From Acidobacteriota bacterium (GTDB lineage: Bacteria > Acidobacteriota > Holophagae > Thermotomaculales > Thermotomaculaceae), in assembly GCA_003650445.1 (NCBI GenBank), contig QMQE01000043.1, positions 1 to 15,929 of the forward strand: DNA of 15,929 bases. The letters are read 5' to 3'. Under the pieces are notes generated by a model. That model saw nothing but the letters and a program-made list of their open reading frames with translations. It was not told where the DNA came from and searched no databases. The position numbers and the translations under genes are program-made. Position 1 is the stretch's first letter; the number at the start of each line of letters is the position of its first letter. Positions 1-8,768 of the stretch are shown here, one piece after another.

Positions 1-122
1 AACATTCGGCGCAACGCACCGCGGGGGTAGGGGTAAGAGAAATCAGGGAGTTGGCCATTCCCTGTCCCTTCTCTTCCCTTTCGGTCAGAACACAGAACAC
101 TGAACACAGAACACATCTTTTT
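1..122 (+). repeat. Intergenic modular repeat, copy A1 (left-truncated by window)
   Basis: The window opens inside this copy. At 7-21 is CGGCGCAACGCACCG, the hairpin module with one stem mismatch. A G-rich stretch follows, then an inverted repeat with arms CAGGGA (44-49) and TCCCTG (59-64), then four 7-bp units GAACACW at 88-115. Relative to the copy at 10018-10190 it lacks the AGTGCG-rich section, so it looks internally deleted. It can be translated for about 100 codons, but the translation is low-complexity and follows the repeat, so I do not call a gene. Function unknown. Confidence 0.85.
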
Positions 123-300
123 CACTCAACACCTATCACTCAACATTCGGCGCAACGCGCCGCGGGGGTAGGGGACAGAATAGTGCAAGTGAAAGTTCGA
201 GTGAGCGAAAGAAGGGGGTTTGACAAGCATCGGTTTCCTTCTTTTTCCGGTCAGAACACTGAACACATCTTCATCACTCTTCTCCCCCCTTTCCCTGCTG
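123..300 (+). repeat. Intergenic modular repeat, copy A2
   Basis: Three 7-bp units (CACTCAA, CACCTAT, CACTCAA; 123-143) run directly into CATTCGG and the perfect hairpin CGGCGCAACGCGCCG (148-162; 6-bp stem, loop AAC). Then come the G-rich GGGGGTAGGGG and a 6-bp-periodic AGTGNN tract (about 181-205). Two GAACACW units lie at 254-267, after a CCGGTCA lead-in that is shared with the copy at 10018-10190. The middle (about 207-245) has diverged from the other copies and lost the AGGGAAT/ATTCCCT inverted repeat. From 300 to the promoter at 350 I see only a TTGACAATG direct repeat (327-335 and 350-358). Confidence 0.85.
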
Positions 301-349
301 AACCTGACCTTTGCTTTGTGTCTGGGTTGACAATGGGGATAGATTTTAC

Positions 350-377
350 TTGACAATGCAGCGAAACATTCTACAAT
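350..377 (+). promoter_or_regulatory. Sigma70-type promoter for tRNA-Leu and tig
   Basis: TTGACA (350-355) and TACAAT (372-377) are 16 bp apart, close to the housekeeping consensus. Transcription would start near 384, about 29 bp before the tRNA. No other strong promoter or terminator is visible before tig, so it probably drives the tRNA and the downstream protein genes together. A second TTGACA at 327-332 has no suitable -10 partner. Confidence 0.75.
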
Positions 378-412
378 CCTTTTGCTGAACCGAACCGGAT
401 TCTGCCAGAAAT

Positions 413-498
<86 letters not shown>

Positions 499-542
499 TA
501 AATCCATTAACAATTTGCAATGATAAATAAAGGAGATTCCAC

Positions 543-1946
543 ATGGAAACCAGAGTTGAGACATTGAGTCCTGTCACTCGGAAGCTGCTGATTGACCTGA
601 AGCCTGAAGAAATTAACGAGGAATACAAGTCTGTCATCACTGAATTCAAGAAAATGGCTAAAATTCCGGGCTTTCGAAAAAACAAAGCCCCCCTTCACCT
701 GGTAGAGGCCCGCTACCGGAAAGAGATTGAACAGGAGATCATCCGTTTCGTTGCCAACGATAAATATCCCACTGCAATTGAAGAAGCAAAGGATGAACTT
801 GGAACCATCATTCGCGAAGAGATTGTTGATTTCAAGATGAACCCCGACCATTCGGTTTCAGCCGGATTTTATGTGGAATTGCTGCCGGAATTTGAATTAA
901 AGGAGCTGGATAACCCCACCCTGACGATTCCCAGGCAGGAGAAGAACCTGGATGAAACCACAAAGAAAGTACTGGCCGACCTTCAGCAGCAACGGGCACA
1001 AATAAAACCAATTGATAAGGAACAGGCAGAAAAGAATGATTTTGTGGAACTAAAGCTTGAAGGTAAAAATAAAGAGGGGAAAACCCTGATAAATAATGAG
1101 GCACTTGAGTTACAACTGGCAGATGAAGGCTATTTTGCCCCGGTTGTACCGGAAATTGTCGGCATGAAAGCCGGTGAAGAGAAGTCATTCACAGTCAACT
1201 ATCCGGATGATGAACGGTTTGGCATGTTGAAAAGTGAAACAATTTCCTTCAACGCAAACCTCAATCAGATTATGGAAAAGACGATTCCTGAACTGAACGA
1301 TGATTTAGCAAAAGAAATGGGAAAGTTTGATACGCTGGCAGAACTGGAAGAAGACATCCGCAAGAATCTCGTTGAAAAATACGAGCAGGCAGAAAAGACG
1401 GCAAAACAGCGGGCGATGATGGATTATCTCCTCAGCCAACATGACTTTGAAGTCCCCCCTACTCTGGTACATGAAGAAGCCAGAAGTATGACGGAAAACT
1501 ATTTCAACCAGATGGCACAGTATGGAATTCCCATGGAAAAAGACGAGGAGAAAATAAAGGCTGTCTATGAGCAGAGTAAGATTGAAGCAGAACAGCGCGT
1601 GAAAGAAGGGATTCTCCTCGGCCGCTTCGCGGAAAAATATGAGGTGAAAGCTGACGAATCTGAAATCAATGAGATTCTGGAGAAAATCGCCGCAGGCTTC
1701 GGCGAGGGTGCCACTGTGGAACAGGTCCGGAAAATCCTGGAAGAAAAGGGAGAGATGGAGAATGTTGAATCCAGGATCCGTCAGGACAAGGTATTTGACC
1801 TTCTGTTGTCAAAGGTGACCTTTGAAGAAAAAGACATGAGCCACGAAGGCCATGAAGCACACGGGCACGAGGAAGCGGACAGCAAAGAAAAGGTTGAGCC
1901 CGCTCAGAAAAAAGCTTCCGAACCAAAAGAAAAGACGGAGGAATAA
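543..1946 (+). CDS. tig: Trigger factor, ribosome-associated chaperone
   Basis: Trigger factor binds near the ribosomal exit tunnel and shields nascent chains. The 467-residue product has the three expected parts. The N-terminal ribosome-binding domain carries GFRKNKAP at 43-50, the position and form of the family signature GFRxGKxP. A central FKBP-like domain lies around 160-245, and a long helical C-terminal chaperone domain follows (about 255-430). The FKBP part looks degenerate: the usual FIPGFE-like motif reads YFAPVVPE, so prolyl isomerase activity may be weak or absent (inference). After residue 430 is a charged tail with His434, 437, 440 and 442 and many Glu/Lys, which is not a standard part of the family. 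The start is supported by AAGGAG at 530-535, seven bases before ATG. The stop codon directly abuts the clpP start. Confidence 0.97.
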   Translation: METRVETLSPVTRKLLIDLKPEEINEEYKSVITEFKKMAKIPGFRKNKAPLHLVEARYRKEIEQEIIRFVANDKYPTAIEEAKDELGTIIREEIVDFKMNPDHSVSAGFYVELLPEFELKELDNPTLTIPRQEKNLDETTKKVLADLQQQRAQIKPIDKEQAEKNDFVELKLEGKNKEGKTLINNEALELQLADEGYFAPVVPEIVGMKAGEEKSFTVNYPDDERFGMLKSETISFNANLNQIMEKTIPELNDDLAKEMGKFDTLAELEEDIRKNLVEKYEQAEKTAKQRAMMDYLLSQHDFEVPPTLVHEEARSMTENYFNQMAQYGIPMEKDEEKIKAVYEQSKIEAEQRVKEGILLGRFAEKYEVKADESEINEILEKIAAGFGEGATVEQVRKILEEKGEMENVESRIRQDKVFDLLLSKVTFEEKDMSHEGHEAHGHEEADSKEKVEPAQKKASEPKEKTEE

Positions 1947-2546
1947 ATGTTAATTCCGATGGTAATTGAGCAGACAGGACGGGGTGAACGGGCGTATGAC
2001 ATTTATTCGCGCCTGCTGAAAGACAATATCATCTTTATCGGAACACCCATTGATGATAATGTTGCCAATGTGGTCATCGCTCAGCTTCTGTTCCTTGAAG
2101 CGGAGAACCCGGATAAGGATATCTCTATTTACATCAATTCTCCCGGCGGTTCCGTTTCTGCCGGGCTGGCTATCTATGACACTATGCAGTTTATCAAGCC
2201 GGATGTCAGCACCATCTGCATCGGGCAGGCGGCCTCCATGGGCGCGATACTCCTCGCAGGCGGCACAAAGGGAAAGCGTTTCTCCCTGCCCAATTCCCGC
2301 ATTCTGATTCATCAACCCATGGGCGGCATGCAGGGCCAGGCATCAGACATTCAGATTCATGCGAAGGAAATTGCCAGGATCAAATCACTGCTCAACGATA
2401 TTCTGGCAAAACATACGGGGAAACCGGTTTCTCAGATTGAAACCGACACAGACCGCGACAACATCATGTCACCGGAGGAAGCAATTTCCTACGGCCTGAT
2501 GGACCGAATTATCACGAAAAAAGAGGAAGCAGGGAATGACAAGTAA
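1947..2546 (+). CDS. clpP: ClpP, ATP-dependent Clp protease proteolytic subunit
   Basis: ClpP is the serine peptidase whose double heptameric ring degrades proteins fed to it by ClpX or another Clp ATPase. The 199-residue product has normal length and a complete catalytic triad. Ser97 lies in GQAASMGA, His122 in ILIHQPMGG and Asp171 in DTDRDNI. The oxyanion-region motif NSPGGSV is at 64-70. The numbering matches mature E. coli ClpP, and there is little or no propeptide. The start ATG directly follows the tig stop codon (TAAATG), so translation is probably coupled. A second in-frame ATG four codons in (1959) is possible but less likely. The last 11 bases overlap clpX. Confidence 0.98.
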   Translation: MLIPMVIEQTGRGERAYDIYSRLLKDNIIFIGTPIDDNVANVVIAQLLFLEAENPDKDISIYINSPGGSVSAGLAIYDTMQFIKPDVSTICIGQAASMGAILLAGGTKGKRFSLPNSRILIHQPMGGMQGQASDIQIHAKEIARIKSLLNDILAKHTGKPVSQIETDTDRDNIMSPEEAISYGLMDRIITKKEEAGNDK

Positions 2547-3789
2547 GCAAAAAAAGGCCGCCAATAATAATAAATGCTCTTTTTGCGGGCGTCCTGACCA
2601 TGAAGTGGAAAAGCTTGTCATGGGGAATGGTGTTTTCATCTGTAATGAATGCATCGAGCTTTGCTCTGAAATTCTGAAACAGGATGAAGACACAACATTG
2701 AGCGATGTCATGAGCACCCAGCTGAAAGACCTTCCCAAACCTATGGAAATAAAGGCAAAACTGGATCAGTATGTAATTGGACAGGATGAAGCAAAGAAAA
2801 AGCTTTCAGTGGCTGTATACAACCACTACAAGCGAATTAAGCACAACCGCCGATCCAAACAAATCAAGCTGGAAAAGAGCAATGTGCTCCTCGTCGGCCC
2901 CACCGGCACCGGTAAGACACTGCTGGCACAAACCCTTGCCGATCTCCTTCAAGTTCCGTTTGCAATTGCCGATGCCACTACTTTAACAGAGGCCGGTTAC
3001 GTGGGAGAAGATGTGGAGAACATTCTCCTTCGGCTTCTCCAGAATGCTGATTTTGACGTAAGAAAGGCTGAAAAGGGCATTATTTATATCGACGAAATTG
3101 ATAAAATCGGCCGGAAAAGCGAGAACCCGTCCATCACAAGGGATGTGTCCGGTGAAGGGGTTCAGCAGGCATTGTTGAAAATACTGGAAGGGACCTCTGC
3201 CAATGTACCACCCCAGGGTGGACGCAAGCATCCCTATCAGGAGTTCATACAGATTGACACCAGCAATATTCTGTTCATTTGCGGCGGCGCGTTTGTCGGT
3301 ATTGAAAAAATCATTGCAAACCGCCTGGGGCGGAAAGTGGTTGGATTCAAGACGGGAGAAGATGAGAATACTGGAATTGTTTCAATTTCATCCGATGACA
3401 TACTCCACCACATTATGTCCGAAGACCTGACCAGATATGGACTTATTCCGGAACTGGTGGGGAGAATTCCGGTAATCGCCGTACTGAATGAACTGGATGA
3501 AGGCGCACTTAAGCAGATCCTGCTGGAACCAAAAAACTCCCTGACAAAACAGTATGAACATATCTTTGAACTTGACAACATCAAACTTCGATTCACAGAT
3601 GGCGCAATCTCTGCAATTGTAAGCCAGGCTACCCACAGCGGACTCGGCGCAAGGGGGCTTCGCCAGATAATGGAGGAAGTAATGATGGAATATATGTTTG
3701 AATCACCCTCAATGGCAGAGCGCTCGGAATTGACGGTTACGGCAAAAGATGTCAAACGCGCCCTGGCCAGCCGCAAGAAAACCGGATGA
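2536..3789 (+). CDS. clpX: ClpX, AAA+ unfoldase of the ClpXP protease
   Basis: ClpX is a hexameric ATPase that recognises, unfolds and threads substrates into ClpP. The 417-residue protein begins with the ClpX-type zinc-binding domain (Cys14, 17, 36 and 39). The AAA+ module has Walker A GPTGTGKT (121-128), the pore loop GYVGED (154-159), Walker B IIYIDEID (182-189), the RKSENPSITRDVSGEGVQQ region and a C-terminal sensor-2 GARGLR. The ClpP-docking loop, IGF in many species, reads VGF at about 269-271, a conservative change. The gene overlaps clpP by 11 bp and lon by 4 bp (ATGA), so clpP, clpX and lon should be translationally coupled. Confidence 0.98.
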   Translation: MTSKQKKAANNNKCSFCGRPDHEVEKLVMGNGVFICNECIELCSEILKQDEDTTLSDVMSTQLKDLPKPMEIKAKLDQYVIGQDEAKKKLSVAVYNHYKRIKHNRRSKQIKLEKSNVLLVGPTGTGKTLLAQTLADLLQVPFAIADATTLTEAGYVGEDVENILLRLLQNADFDVRKAEKGIIYIDEIDKIGRKSENPSITRDVSGEGVQQALLKILEGTSANVPPQGGRKHPYQEFIQIDTSNILFICGGAFVGIEKIIANRLGRKVVGFKTGEDENTGIVSISSDDILHHIMSEDLTRYGLIPELVGRIPVIAVLNELDEGALKQILLEPKNSLTKQYEHIFELDNIKLRFTDGAISAIVSQATHSGLGARGLRQIMEEVMMEYMFESPSMAERSELTVTAKDVKRALASRKKTG

Positions 3790-6179
3790 GTACAATGACA
3801 GAACGATTGCCCATTCTCCCTTTAACTGAAAATGTGCTTTTCCCGGAAGTGGAAACTGATATCTCCATTTCTTTCCCGCAACTCTCCGTTCCCTTTGAGT
3901 ACGCACTCACCCACGGCGGAACAATGGTCGCCCTGGCGACACGGAATAAAACCCTGAAAAACATGAAGCCCGAGCAATTTTTTTCCATGGGTACCCTGAT
4001 TCAGTTTCAGACTTTTATCACGGAAAAAGACAATCTGAATTATCTCTGCACTGTCCGTGGAATCAAACGCTTTGAGGTCCAGAACATTCACCCCGTTGAC
4101 AGCATGTTCCTGGCGGAGGGGCAGGCCCTCCCGACACCCCGGGGGGGTGTGGATGTGGAAAGCCTGCAACAGATTCCGAAAGTGATTCGGTTGATTAAAA
4201 AATTTCCGAAATTGGCCAAAGAAAAAACTGAAATCAAATACCTTGAAAAAGCAAACCGCCTCGCAGACAAACCGGAAGCCTTTGCCGATATGCTTGCGTT
4301 CGCACTGAAACTTCCCCTTACGGATAAACAGGGATTACTGGAAATTCGTTCTCCCTATTTCCGCCTGTTGCGCCTCCTGGAAATCCTTGAAAAAGAATCC
4401 TTCGAGTACCGAATGGAGAAAGAACTGGATGCAAAGGTCCGGCTAAGCCTGGACGAGAACCAGAAACGCTATTTTCTAAGTGAAAAGATGAAGGCCATTC
4501 AGGAAGAGCTGGGGGAAGACGGTGTCAGTGAAATGCAAATTATGGAAGACAAAATCAAAGACGCCGGAATGAGCCCGGAAGCGGAAGAAAAGGCAAAAGA
4601 AGAACTGAAAAGGCTGAAAATGATGAATGCCTCATCAGCAGAAGCATCGGTTTCCCGGACTTATGTTCAGTGGCTTCTGGATATCCCCTGGAATAAACGC
4701 ACCCGTGACCGGCTGGACCTTACACGTGCCCGTGAAATCATGGATCGGGATCATTACGCGCTGTCGGACTGTAAAGACCGGATTATCGAATTCCTTGCGG
4801 TACGGAAACTGACTCGAAAGACCAAGAATCCCATTCTCTGTTTCGTCGGGCCACCGGGAGTAGGAAAAACATCCCTCGCCCGGGCCATCGCAGAAGCTAC
4901 CGGGAGAAAGTTTGTTCGAATGTCACTGGGTGGTGTCCGGGATGAAGCGGAAATTCGTGGCCATCGGCGCACTTACATCGGCGCCATTCCCGGACGGATC
5001 ATTCACCTGATGAAGAAAGCAGGGACTGTCAACCCCCTGATGCTTCTCGATGAAATTGACAAATTATCCTCTGATTTTCGTGGAGACCCTTCTTCCGCCC
5101 TGCTGGAAGCCCTGGATCCGGAACAGAATATTCATTTTGTGGATCACTATCTGGATATTGATTATGACCTGTCCCAGGTATTTTTCGTTGTAACGGCAAA
5201 TATCATTGACACTATTCCACCGGCTTTGCGGGACCGGCTTGAAATTATCCGGATTCCCGGGTACACGTTCAACGAAAAGCTGGAAATTGCCAGACGGCAC
5301 CTGATCCCCAAGAAAATCAGGGAAACCGGAATGAAAAAATTCAAGCCGGCTTTTAAAGCCGACGCAATTGAAACAATTATTGAGAAATATACGAGAGAAG
5401 CCGGTGTCCGGAATCTCGAACGGAATATTGAAAAACTCTTTCGTAAATTCGCGGTGGAAGCTGCTACGGGAAAATTGAAAACCCCCGTTCCCGTTTCTGC
5501 AAGTACAATTTACGAAAAGCTCGGAATTCCCCGCTTTCGCAACCAGATTGCGGAAGAAGCCCCCATGGTAGGCGTTGCCACCGGCCTCGCATGGACACCG
5601 GTTGGCGGAGATGTTCTCTTCATTGAAGTCATCACTATGCCGGGAAACGAAAAAGTTGAGATTACCGGCCAACTTGGCGATGTAATGAAAGAATCTGTCC
5701 GCGCGGCGTTTTCCTTTATCAAAGCGAACCATGAAACACTGGGGATTCCGGTGGAACAGTTCAAAGATATTGACCTGCACATCCACATTCCGGAAGGCGC
5801 GATTCCCAAGGACGGGCCATCCGCCGGCGTGACCGTGGCAACAGCCATCTTTTCCGCACTTGCCAACCGTCCCATCAGCAATAAAATCGCCATGACCGGA
5901 GAAATTACATTGAGAGGGCGGGTTCTGACCGTCGGAGGCGTTAAGGAAAAACTGCTGGCAGCCCACCGTGCCGGCATTTTTGAAGTCATCATGCCGGAAG
6001 ATAACGAAAGAGATTTGAAGGAAATCCCGGAAGAAATCAAGAATGTCATGGAATTCCACTTTGTTCGGAAGATGGACGAGGTCCTGAAAATCATGTTTGG
6101 AATTGAAGGAGCAAAGCCGGCCGCAATTCCGGCTCATAAAAGAAAACCCGCTTCTTTGCCAAAACAAAAAAGAAACTGA
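3786..6179 (+). CDS. lon: Lon (LonA), ATP-dependent serine protease
   Basis: Lon is a soluble homohexameric protease that degrades misfolded and regulatory proteins. The 797 residues contain the N-terminal LAN domain (from ERLPILPL), a coiled-coil linker, the AAA+ module with Walker A GPPGVGKT (355-362) and Walker B LMLLDEIDK, and the LonA protease domain. The catalytic dyad is present: Ser679 in KDGPSAGVT and Lys722 in GGVKEKLLAAH, the same numbers as in E. coli. The last 20 or so residues are basic and low-complexity. The ATG overlaps the clpX stop by 4 bp. An in-frame ATG at 3795 is a minor alternative. The tig-clpP-clpX-lon order is a common arrangement in bacteria. Confidence 0.98.
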   Translation: MSTMTERLPILPLTENVLFPEVETDISISFPQLSVPFEYALTHGGTMVALATRNKTLKNMKPEQFFSMGTLIQFQTFITEKDNLNYLCTVRGIKRFEVQNIHPVDSMFLAEGQALPTPRGGVDVESLQQIPKVIRLIKKFPKLAKEKTEIKYLEKANRLADKPEAFADMLAFALKLPLTDKQGLLEIRSPYFRLLRLLEILEKESFEYRMEKELDAKVRLSLDENQKRYFLSEKMKAIQEELGEDGVSEMQIMEDKIKDAGMSPEAEEKAKEELKRLKMMNASSAEASVSRTYVQWLLDIPWNKRTRDRLDLTRAREIMDRDHYALSDCKDRIIEFLAVRKLTRKTKNPILCFVGPPGVGKTSLARAIAEATGRKFVRMSLGGVRDEAEIRGHRRTYIGAIPGRIIHLMKKAGTVNPLMLLDEIDKLSSDFRGDPSSALLEALDPEQNIHFVDHYLDIDYDLSQVFFVVTANIIDTIPPALRDRLEIIRIPGYTFNEKLEIARRHLIPKKIRETGMKKFKPAFKADAIETIIEKYTREAGVRNLERNIEKLFRKFAVEAATGKLKTPVPVSASTIYEKLGIPRFRNQIAEEAPMVGVATGLAWTPVGGDVLFIEVITMPGNEKVEITGQLGDVMKESVRAAFSFIKANHETLGIPVEQFKDIDLHIHIPEGAIPKDGPSAGVTVATAIFSALANRPISNKIAMTGEITLRGRVLTVGGVKEKLLAAHRAGIFEVIMPEDNERDLKEIPEEIKNVMEFHFVRKMDEVLKIMFGIEGAKPAAIPAHKRKPASLPKQKRN

Positions 6180-6218
6180 GCTGACAACCTGAACGCTTTG
6201 TTTCAACAAGGATTGCCT

Positions 6219-6812
6219 ATGCAAATTGGCCAAACAATTACATTTATTAAAAGTGCCCCGAACTACGGAGAATTTAAGGACATACAGACACCTCACCTTG
6301 TTTTCGCCGGCCGCTCCAATGTGGGGAAATCTTCCCTCATCAATAAGCTGTGTGGTCGAAAACAATTGGCAAAAGTGTCAGGGACACCGGGTAAAACCAG
6401 GCTCCTGAATCTGTTCAATGTGGATAACAATTTTCTGCTGGTGGATCTTCCGGGCTATGGGTATGCGAAAGTCTCCAAGACGATGAAAACCGACTGGAAC
6501 AAAGCCATTGACCGCTATCTGATGGAAGCGGCAGACCGTATCCTTCTGATTTTTCTCATTGATAGCCGTCATGAACCCCAGAAGAAAGACCTGGAGCTTC
6601 TTGATTATATCCACCACCTGAAACTCCGTTTTCTGGTCGCTTCCACAAAAATTGACAAATTGTCAAAAAATCAGCTTGCAAAAAACCTCGCAATCCTCAA
6701 GAATACATATACCGCATCAGATTATAACCGGTTCTTCCCGGTATCGTCACGAACCGGTGTTGGAGTAGACCCATTGGTTACAACAATCCTGAACGAAATA
6801 AAATCCATTTAA
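6219..6812 (+). CDS. engB: EngB/YsxC/YihA family ribosome-biogenesis GTPase
   Basis: This small TRAFAC GTPase helps assemble the large ribosomal subunit. The 197-residue product has all G motifs: G1 GRSNVGKS (31-38), switch-I PGKT (57-60), G3 DLPGYGYAKV (76-85), G4 STKIDK and G5 SSRTG. The frame is open to a TTG at 6198, but AAGGA (6208-6212) six bases before ATG 6219 and the family's usual N-terminus support 6219. It sits 39 bp after lon and 11 bp before rho. An engB gene next to lon also occurs in Bacillus (ysxC after lonA). Confidence 0.96.
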   Translation: MQIGQTITFIKSAPNYGEFKDIQTPHLVFAGRSNVGKSSLINKLCGRKQLAKVSGTPGKTRLLNLFNVDNNFLLVDLPGYGYAKVSKTMKTDWNKAIDRYLMEAADRILLIFLIDSRHEPQKKDLELLDYIHHLKLRFLVASTKIDKLSKNQLAKNLAILKNTYTASDYNRFFPVSSRTGVGVDPLVTTILNEIKSI

Positions 6813-6823
6813 GGAGTACAAGA

Positions 6824-8074
6824 ATGAATATCGCTGAACTGAAAGAAAAGTCAATTGACGAACTCATGTCAATTGCAAAGGAACTGAAACTGGAGGGGGC
6901 CACGTCCTTACGAAAACAGGAATTGATTTTCCGCATCCTCCAGGGCCAGACAGAGAAAAACGGCCTCATCTTTTCTGAGGGGGTTCTGGAAATCCTCCCC
7001 GAGGGCTTTGGCTTCCTGCGCGCACCGGATTATAACTACCTGCCCGGGCCGGACGACATTTACGTCTCTCCTTCCCAGATTAAGAAATTTGAGCTTCGGA
7101 CAGGAGACACCGTTTCAGGCCAGATACGTCCGCCGAAGGAAGGGGAACGCTATTTTGCCCTCATCAAGGTGGAAGCCATTAACTTTGAGCCCCCGTCATA
7201 CAAACGGCAGGCTCTCTTTGACAACCTGACCCCCCTCTACCCGGATGAAAGGATTAAACTGGAAACACCGGACCCAAAGCGGATGTCCACCCGGATCATG
7301 GACATGTTGACCCCTATCGGTAAAGGCCAACGCGGCCTCATCGTGGCGCCGCCGAGAACCGGTAAGACTGTTCTGCTCCAGAACATTGCCAACAGTATCA
7401 CGGCAAACCATCCGGAAGTTTTTCTTATCGTGCTGCTCATTGACGAAAGGCCGGAAGAAGTTACCGATATGCAACGGTCCGTCAACGGGGAAGTCATCAG
7501 CTCCACCTTTGATGAACCCGCGACACGCCACGTCCAGGTTTCTGAAATGGTCATTGAAAAAGCGAAGCGCCTTGTGGAATACAAAAAAGACGTCGTCATT
7601 CTCCTTGACAGCATCACCCGCCTTGCCCGGGCCTACAACACCATCGTACCCCCCAGCGGGAAGGTTCTGTCCGGTGGCGTGGATTCCAACGCGTTGCAGC
7701 GGCCCAAACGATTCTTCGGTGCGGCCCGTAACATTGAAGAGGGTGGCAGCCTGACAATCATCGCAACTGCACTGGTTGAAACCGGCAGCCGCATGGATGA
7801 TGTCATTTTTGAAGAATTCAAAGGCACCGGCAATATGGAACTGATTCTCGACCGGAAACTGGCTGACAAACGTGTCTTCCCGGCCATTGATATCGACCGC
7901 TCCGGGACAAGAAAGGAAGAGCTCCTCATCAGTGATTTCGAATTGACCCGGGTATGGATTCTTCGCAAGGTACTGGCACCACTTTCCGTTGTGGAAAAGA
8001 TGGAACTTCTCACTGAACGCCTTGGAAAATTCAAAGAAAACGTAGGCTTTCTTGAATCTCTGAGCAAGGGTTGA
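6824..8074 (+). CDS. rho: Transcription termination factor Rho
   Basis: Rho is a hexameric RNA-dependent ATPase that ends transcription at unstructured C-rich RNA. The 416-residue protein is close to E. coli length with no large insertion. It has the N-terminal helical Rho_N domain (about 3-40) and the cold-shock-like RNA-binding domain with GFGFLR (61-66) and DDIYVS (77-82). The ATPase core has Walker A APPRTGKT (175-182) and the R-loop region LDSITRLARAYN. AAGGAG (6811-6816) lies seven bases before ATG, directly after engB. The lolA start follows one base after the rho stop codon. An active Rho fits the lack of obvious hairpin-plus-T-run terminators in this window. Confidence 0.98.
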   Translation: MNIAELKEKSIDELMSIAKELKLEGATSLRKQELIFRILQGQTEKNGLIFSEGVLEILPEGFGFLRAPDYNYLPGPDDIYVSPSQIKKFELRTGDTVSGQIRPPKEGERYFALIKVEAINFEPPSYKRQALFDNLTPLYPDERIKLETPDPKRMSTRIMDMLTPIGKGQRGLIVAPPRTGKTVLLQNIANSITANHPEVFLIVLLIDERPEEVTDMQRSVNGEVISSTFDEPATRHVQVSEMVIEKAKRLVEYKKDVVILLDSITRLARAYNTIVPPSGKVLSGGVDSNALQRPKRFFGAARNIEEGGSLTIIATALVETGSRMDDVIFEEFKGTGNMELILDRKLADKRVFPAIDIDRSGTRKEELLISDFELTRVWILRKVLAPLSVVEKMELLTERLGKFKENVGFLESLSKG

Positions 8075-8075
8075 T

Positions 8076-8768
8076 ATGGGTAGAAACACGCCTGTTTCAT
8101 TGAAAACTCTTTTCAGCCTGCTGCTGGCAGTACTATTGGCAACAGTTCCGGCATCTGCACGGGACAACACGCTCCCGCCGGATCAGGTGGAAAAACTCCT
8201 GCAGGAAACCACAAGCCGCTATGAAACCATCAGAACGCTGGCAGCTTCCTTTACCCAGATTCGGACAACCCGGCTTTTGAAAAAACCGGCTGTTACAAAG
8301 GGGAAATTTTATTATGAAAAACCTGGGAATTTTCATTGGAAATTCACTGACCCCTATGCCCTTTCAGTTCTTTCCACTGGCAAATATCTGATTAAAATAG
8401 ACCGGAAAAGGGGTAGCTATTCTAAACTGAAAATCAAGAAATACCGGTCCACCATCATGAATTTCATGGATGTGTCAAAAGCATTTGCCTTTCTAAACAA
8501 GTATTTTTATATCAAGGAAATTGACACAAATTTGAAAGACCTGTACATCATCTTCATTCCGAAAAAGAGACGGGTGAAAAAACGCATCAAACTTGTGGAA
8601 ATCTGGCTCTACCCGGATTCCCGCCTGTTTCATCGGATTAAAGTGGAAGAAAAAAATGGCTCTGTTACAGACATCACTTTCCACCGCTTAAAAATTAACC
8701 GAAAACTCCCGGAAGGAATTTTTAACATCAGCCTCAAGGGACTGAAGAAAGAAAAATGGCAGGAATAA
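8076..8768 (+). CDS. lolA: LolA-like outer-membrane lipoprotein carrier
   Basis: LolA is the periplasmic chaperone that carries lipoproteins from the inner-membrane LolCDE complex to the outer membrane. The 230-residue protein has a signal peptide with a hydrophobic core at about 9-25 and likely cleavage after ASA (26-28). The body shows the LolA pattern: an early helix then SFTQIRTTRLLKKPAVTKGKF, YYEKPGNFHWKFTDP and VLSTGKYLIKID. The later part is unusually rich in Lys/Arg (KKRRVKKRIK), but the fold signature is kept. It begins one base after the rho stop, with AAGGG at 8066-8070, and its last 13 bases overlap the next gene. Its presence implies an outer membrane. Confidence 0.88.
   Translation: MGRNTPVSLKTLFSLLLAVLLATVPASARDNTLPPDQVEKLLQETTSRYETIRTLAASFTQIRTTRLLKKPAVTKGKFYYEKPGNFHWKFTDPYALSVLSTGKYLIKIDRKRGSYSKLKIKKYRSTIMNFMDVSKAFAFLNKYFYIKEIDTNLKDLYIIFIPKKRRVKKRIKLVEIWLYPDSRLFHRIKVEEKNGSVTDITFHRLKINRKLPEGIFNISLKGLKKEKWQE

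Noticed and set aside
1..300. CRISPR array.
   Set aside because: The units are 6-7 bp and contiguous, and the larger copies vary in length and are not separated by unique spacers of uniform size. No cas genes are in the window.
327..349. A second promoter using TTGACA at 327-332.
   Set aside because: No -10-like hexamer lies 16-18 bp downstream; the expected place is occupied by the -35 of the promoter at 350.
51..353. Open frame of about 100 codons over the left repeat region, plus similar frames over 9965-10306 and 15370-15651.
   Set aside because: The translations are low-complexity (for example NTEHRTH from GAACACW units) and follow the repeats, which are noncoding by arrangement. No ribosome site or domain supports them.
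2536..3789. VGF instead of IGF in the ClpP-docking loop of ClpX as a sign of altered partner choice.
   Set aside because: It is a conservative Ile-to-Val change next to an intact clpP gene, so not worth a separate claim.
6198..6218. TTG start for engB, seven codons upstream.
   Set aside because: The ribosome site AAGGA at 6208-6212 would be inside the gene and is ideally spaced for ATG 6219, which also gives the usual family N-terminus.
5064..6365. Long (433-codon) minus-strand open frame antisense to lon and engB.
   Set aside because: It is the mirror of a well-conserved Lon reading frame with intact catalytic residues. The antisense product has no recognisable domain or start site and overlaps two genes. 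It is a codon-bias shadow.
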